DNA from: Myxococcales bacterium
GTDB lineage: Bacteria > Myxococcota > Myxococcia > Myxococcales > Anaeromyxobacteraceae
Length of the DNA: 13,954 nucleotides
Assembly (NCBI GenBank): GCA_021848865.1
Contig: JAJZTO010000028.1
Span: 1-13,954 of the forward strand
Direction of reading: 5' to 3'
Numbering within the stretch: position 1 is the first letter of the stretch; each line of letters opens with the position of its first letter. The notes below the pieces were generated by a model that worked only from the letters and a program-made list of their open reading frames with translations, ran no database searches and was not told where the DNA came from. Shown here one piece after another: positions 13,016 to 13,954 of the stretch. The position numbers and the translations under genes are program-made.

Positions 13016-13954
13016 GTGCGTCCACGGCCGCCGCCCGCCCCGGCCCAGGGCGGCCTCACCGCCGCCGAGGCGGCGGCGCGCCTCGCCGCCGACGGGCCGA
13101 ACGCGCTCCCGGAGGAGCCGCCCCACCGGCTGCGCGACCTGGCGCGCCGCTTCTGGGGCGCCGTCCCCTGGATGCTCGAGGCCACCATCGCCCTCGACCT
13201 GTTCCTGGGCCGCCACGTCGAGGCGCTGGTGTTCGCGCTCCTCCTCCTCCTCAACGCGGTGGTGGGCGCGGTCCAGGAGGGGCGGGCGCGGTCGGCGCTG
13301 GCGGCGCTCCGGGCCGGCCTCGCCCCCCGCGCCCGCGCCCTGCGGGACGGCCAGTGGAACCTGCTCGACGCCGCCTCGCTGGTCCGCGGGGACGTGGTGC
13401 ACCTCCGCGTCGGCGACGTGGTGCCGGCCGACGTGACGCTGCTCGACGGCGCCCTCTCCTCCGACGAGTCGGCCCTCACCGGCGAGTCGCTGCCGGTGGA
13501 GCGGGCCGCCGGGGAGGCGGTGTTCTCCGGGGCGGTCCTGGTGCGGGGCGAGGCCACCGGGGTGGTGACGGCCACCGGCTCCCGCACCGCCTACGGCCGG
13601 ACCGCCGCCCTGGTGCAGCATGCCGGGACCGGCGCGAACCGCCTCGAGGCGGTGGTGGTCGGCATCGTCCGGGCGCTCGTCGCCGTGGACCTGGCGCTGG
13701 TGGCGGTGGTCCTGGCCGACGCCGCCTGGACCGGCCGGCCCTGGCACGAGGTGGTCCCGTTCGCCCTCATCCTGCTCGTCGCCTCGGTGCCGGTGGCGCT
13801 GCCGGCCATGTTCACGCTGGCCGGCGCGGTGGGCGCGGTGGGGCTGGCGGGGCGCGGCGTCCTCACCGCCCGGCTGGCGGCGGTGGAGGAGGCCGCGGCG
13901 ATGACGGTGCTCTGCACCGACAAGACCGGCACCCTCACCGCGAACCGGCTCACC
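13016..13954 (+). CDS. P-type H+-ATPase, P3A (plasma-membrane type), 3' end beyond window
   Basis: The first 313 codons of a cation pump, open to the window edge. Order: a short N-terminal cytoplasmic segment with GLTAAEAAARLAADGPNALPEE (the cation-ATPase N-terminal domain); a hydrophobic pair around LEATIALDLFLG and VFALLLLLNAVVGAVQEG; the actuator domain with LRVGDVVPADV and ALTGESLPV (Thr155-Gly-Glu-Ser158); a second membrane pair ending PVALPAMFTLAGAVGAVGLA; and CTDKTGTLT with the phosphorylated Asp302. PVALPAMF and the following VLTARLAAVEEAAAM are typical of P3A proton pumps such as yeast Pma1 and its archaeal or bacterial relatives, not of heavy-metal (P1B) pumps. The start is GTG at 13016: the dehydrogenase stop (12998-13000) lies in this same frame and no other start precedes the N-terminal domain. 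A weak GAGAGA ribosome site sits at 13004-13009. Probably co-transcribed with the dehydrogenase. Confidence 0.93.
   Translation, partial: MRPRPPPAPAQGGLTAAEAAARLAADGPNALPEEPPHRLRDLARRFWGAVPWMLEATIALDLFLGRHVEALVFALLLLLNAVVGAVQEGRARSALAALRAGLAPRARALRDGQWNLLDAASLVRGDVVHLRVGDVVPADVTLLDGALSSDESALTGESLPVERAAGEAVFSGAVLVRGEATGVVTATGSRTAYGRTAALVQHAGTGANRLEAVVVGIVRALVAVDLALVAVVLADAAWTGRPWHEVVPFALILLVASVPVALPAMFTLAGAVGAVGLAGRGVLTARLAAVEEAAAMTVLCTDKTGTLTANRLT

Noticed and set aside
11762..13747. Long minus-strand open frame opposite the dehydrogenase and ATPase
   Set aside because: His/Gly/Arg-rich antisense shadow; both plus-strand genes have clear family motifs.
1..13954. CRISPR arrays, insertion sequences, tRNA or rRNA genes
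   Set aside because: I saw no regularly spaced repeats, transposase-like proteins, terminal inverted repeats or tRNA-like folds; the window is almost fully filled by identified genes.

Overview
The window is very GC-rich (clearly above 65% by eye, third positions almost all G or C) and densely packed with bacterial genes. Many neighbouring genes overlap by 1 to 4 bases. Base composition and gene content (membrane-bound nitrate reductase, Acr3-type arsenic export, a P3A-type H+-ATPase) suit a high-GC facultative or anaerobic respirer such as an Anaeromyxobacter-like myxobacterium. That assignment is inference; no rRNA or marker gene is present to test it.

Layout, left to right. (1) Minus strand, 33-2563: a three-gene arsenic operon read right to left, arsR > acr3 > arsP-type permease. 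Its promoter lies at 2567-2602 and carries a perfect inverted repeat (TATCGT-N6-ACGATA) over the predicted -10 element, only a few bases before the arsR start codon. (2) Minus strand, 2639-3526: a TesB-type acyl-CoA thioesterase, apparently a single gene. (3) Minus strand, 3635-11844: a tightly coupled respiratory nitrate reductase operon read right to left. It runs membrane c-type cytochrome > narG > narH > narJ > narI > narK, with junctions of overlap 4, gap 14, gap 3, overlap 1 and overlap 4 bases. An AT-rich island with several dyad symmetries at 11826-11874 sits at its head. (4) Plus strand, diverging from the nar operon: a zinc-dependent medium-chain alcohol dehydrogenase (11999-13000). 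Fifteen bases later, in the same reading frame, comes a P3A-type proton-pumping ATPase (13016 onward), cut by the window edge just after its phosphorylation motif.

How the parts work together. NarK brings nitrate in, probably in exchange for nitrite. NarGH reduces nitrate on the cytoplasmic face with electrons passed through the two haems of NarI. NarJ inserts the molybdenum cofactor. The leading cytochrome may add a second electron route to or from the complex. In the arsenic operon ArsR would sense trivalent arsenic and release transcription of an arsenite exporter (Acr3) and a permease of the ArsP type, a family that includes exporters of trivalent organoarsenicals. No arsenate reductase is in the window. 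Both the core nitrate and arsenic proteins keep all the metal-binding or catalytic residues I could check. I see no mobile element, CRISPR array, tRNA or rRNA. The families are known; the less ordinary material is in the regulatory regions and in the cytochrome at the head of the nar operon.
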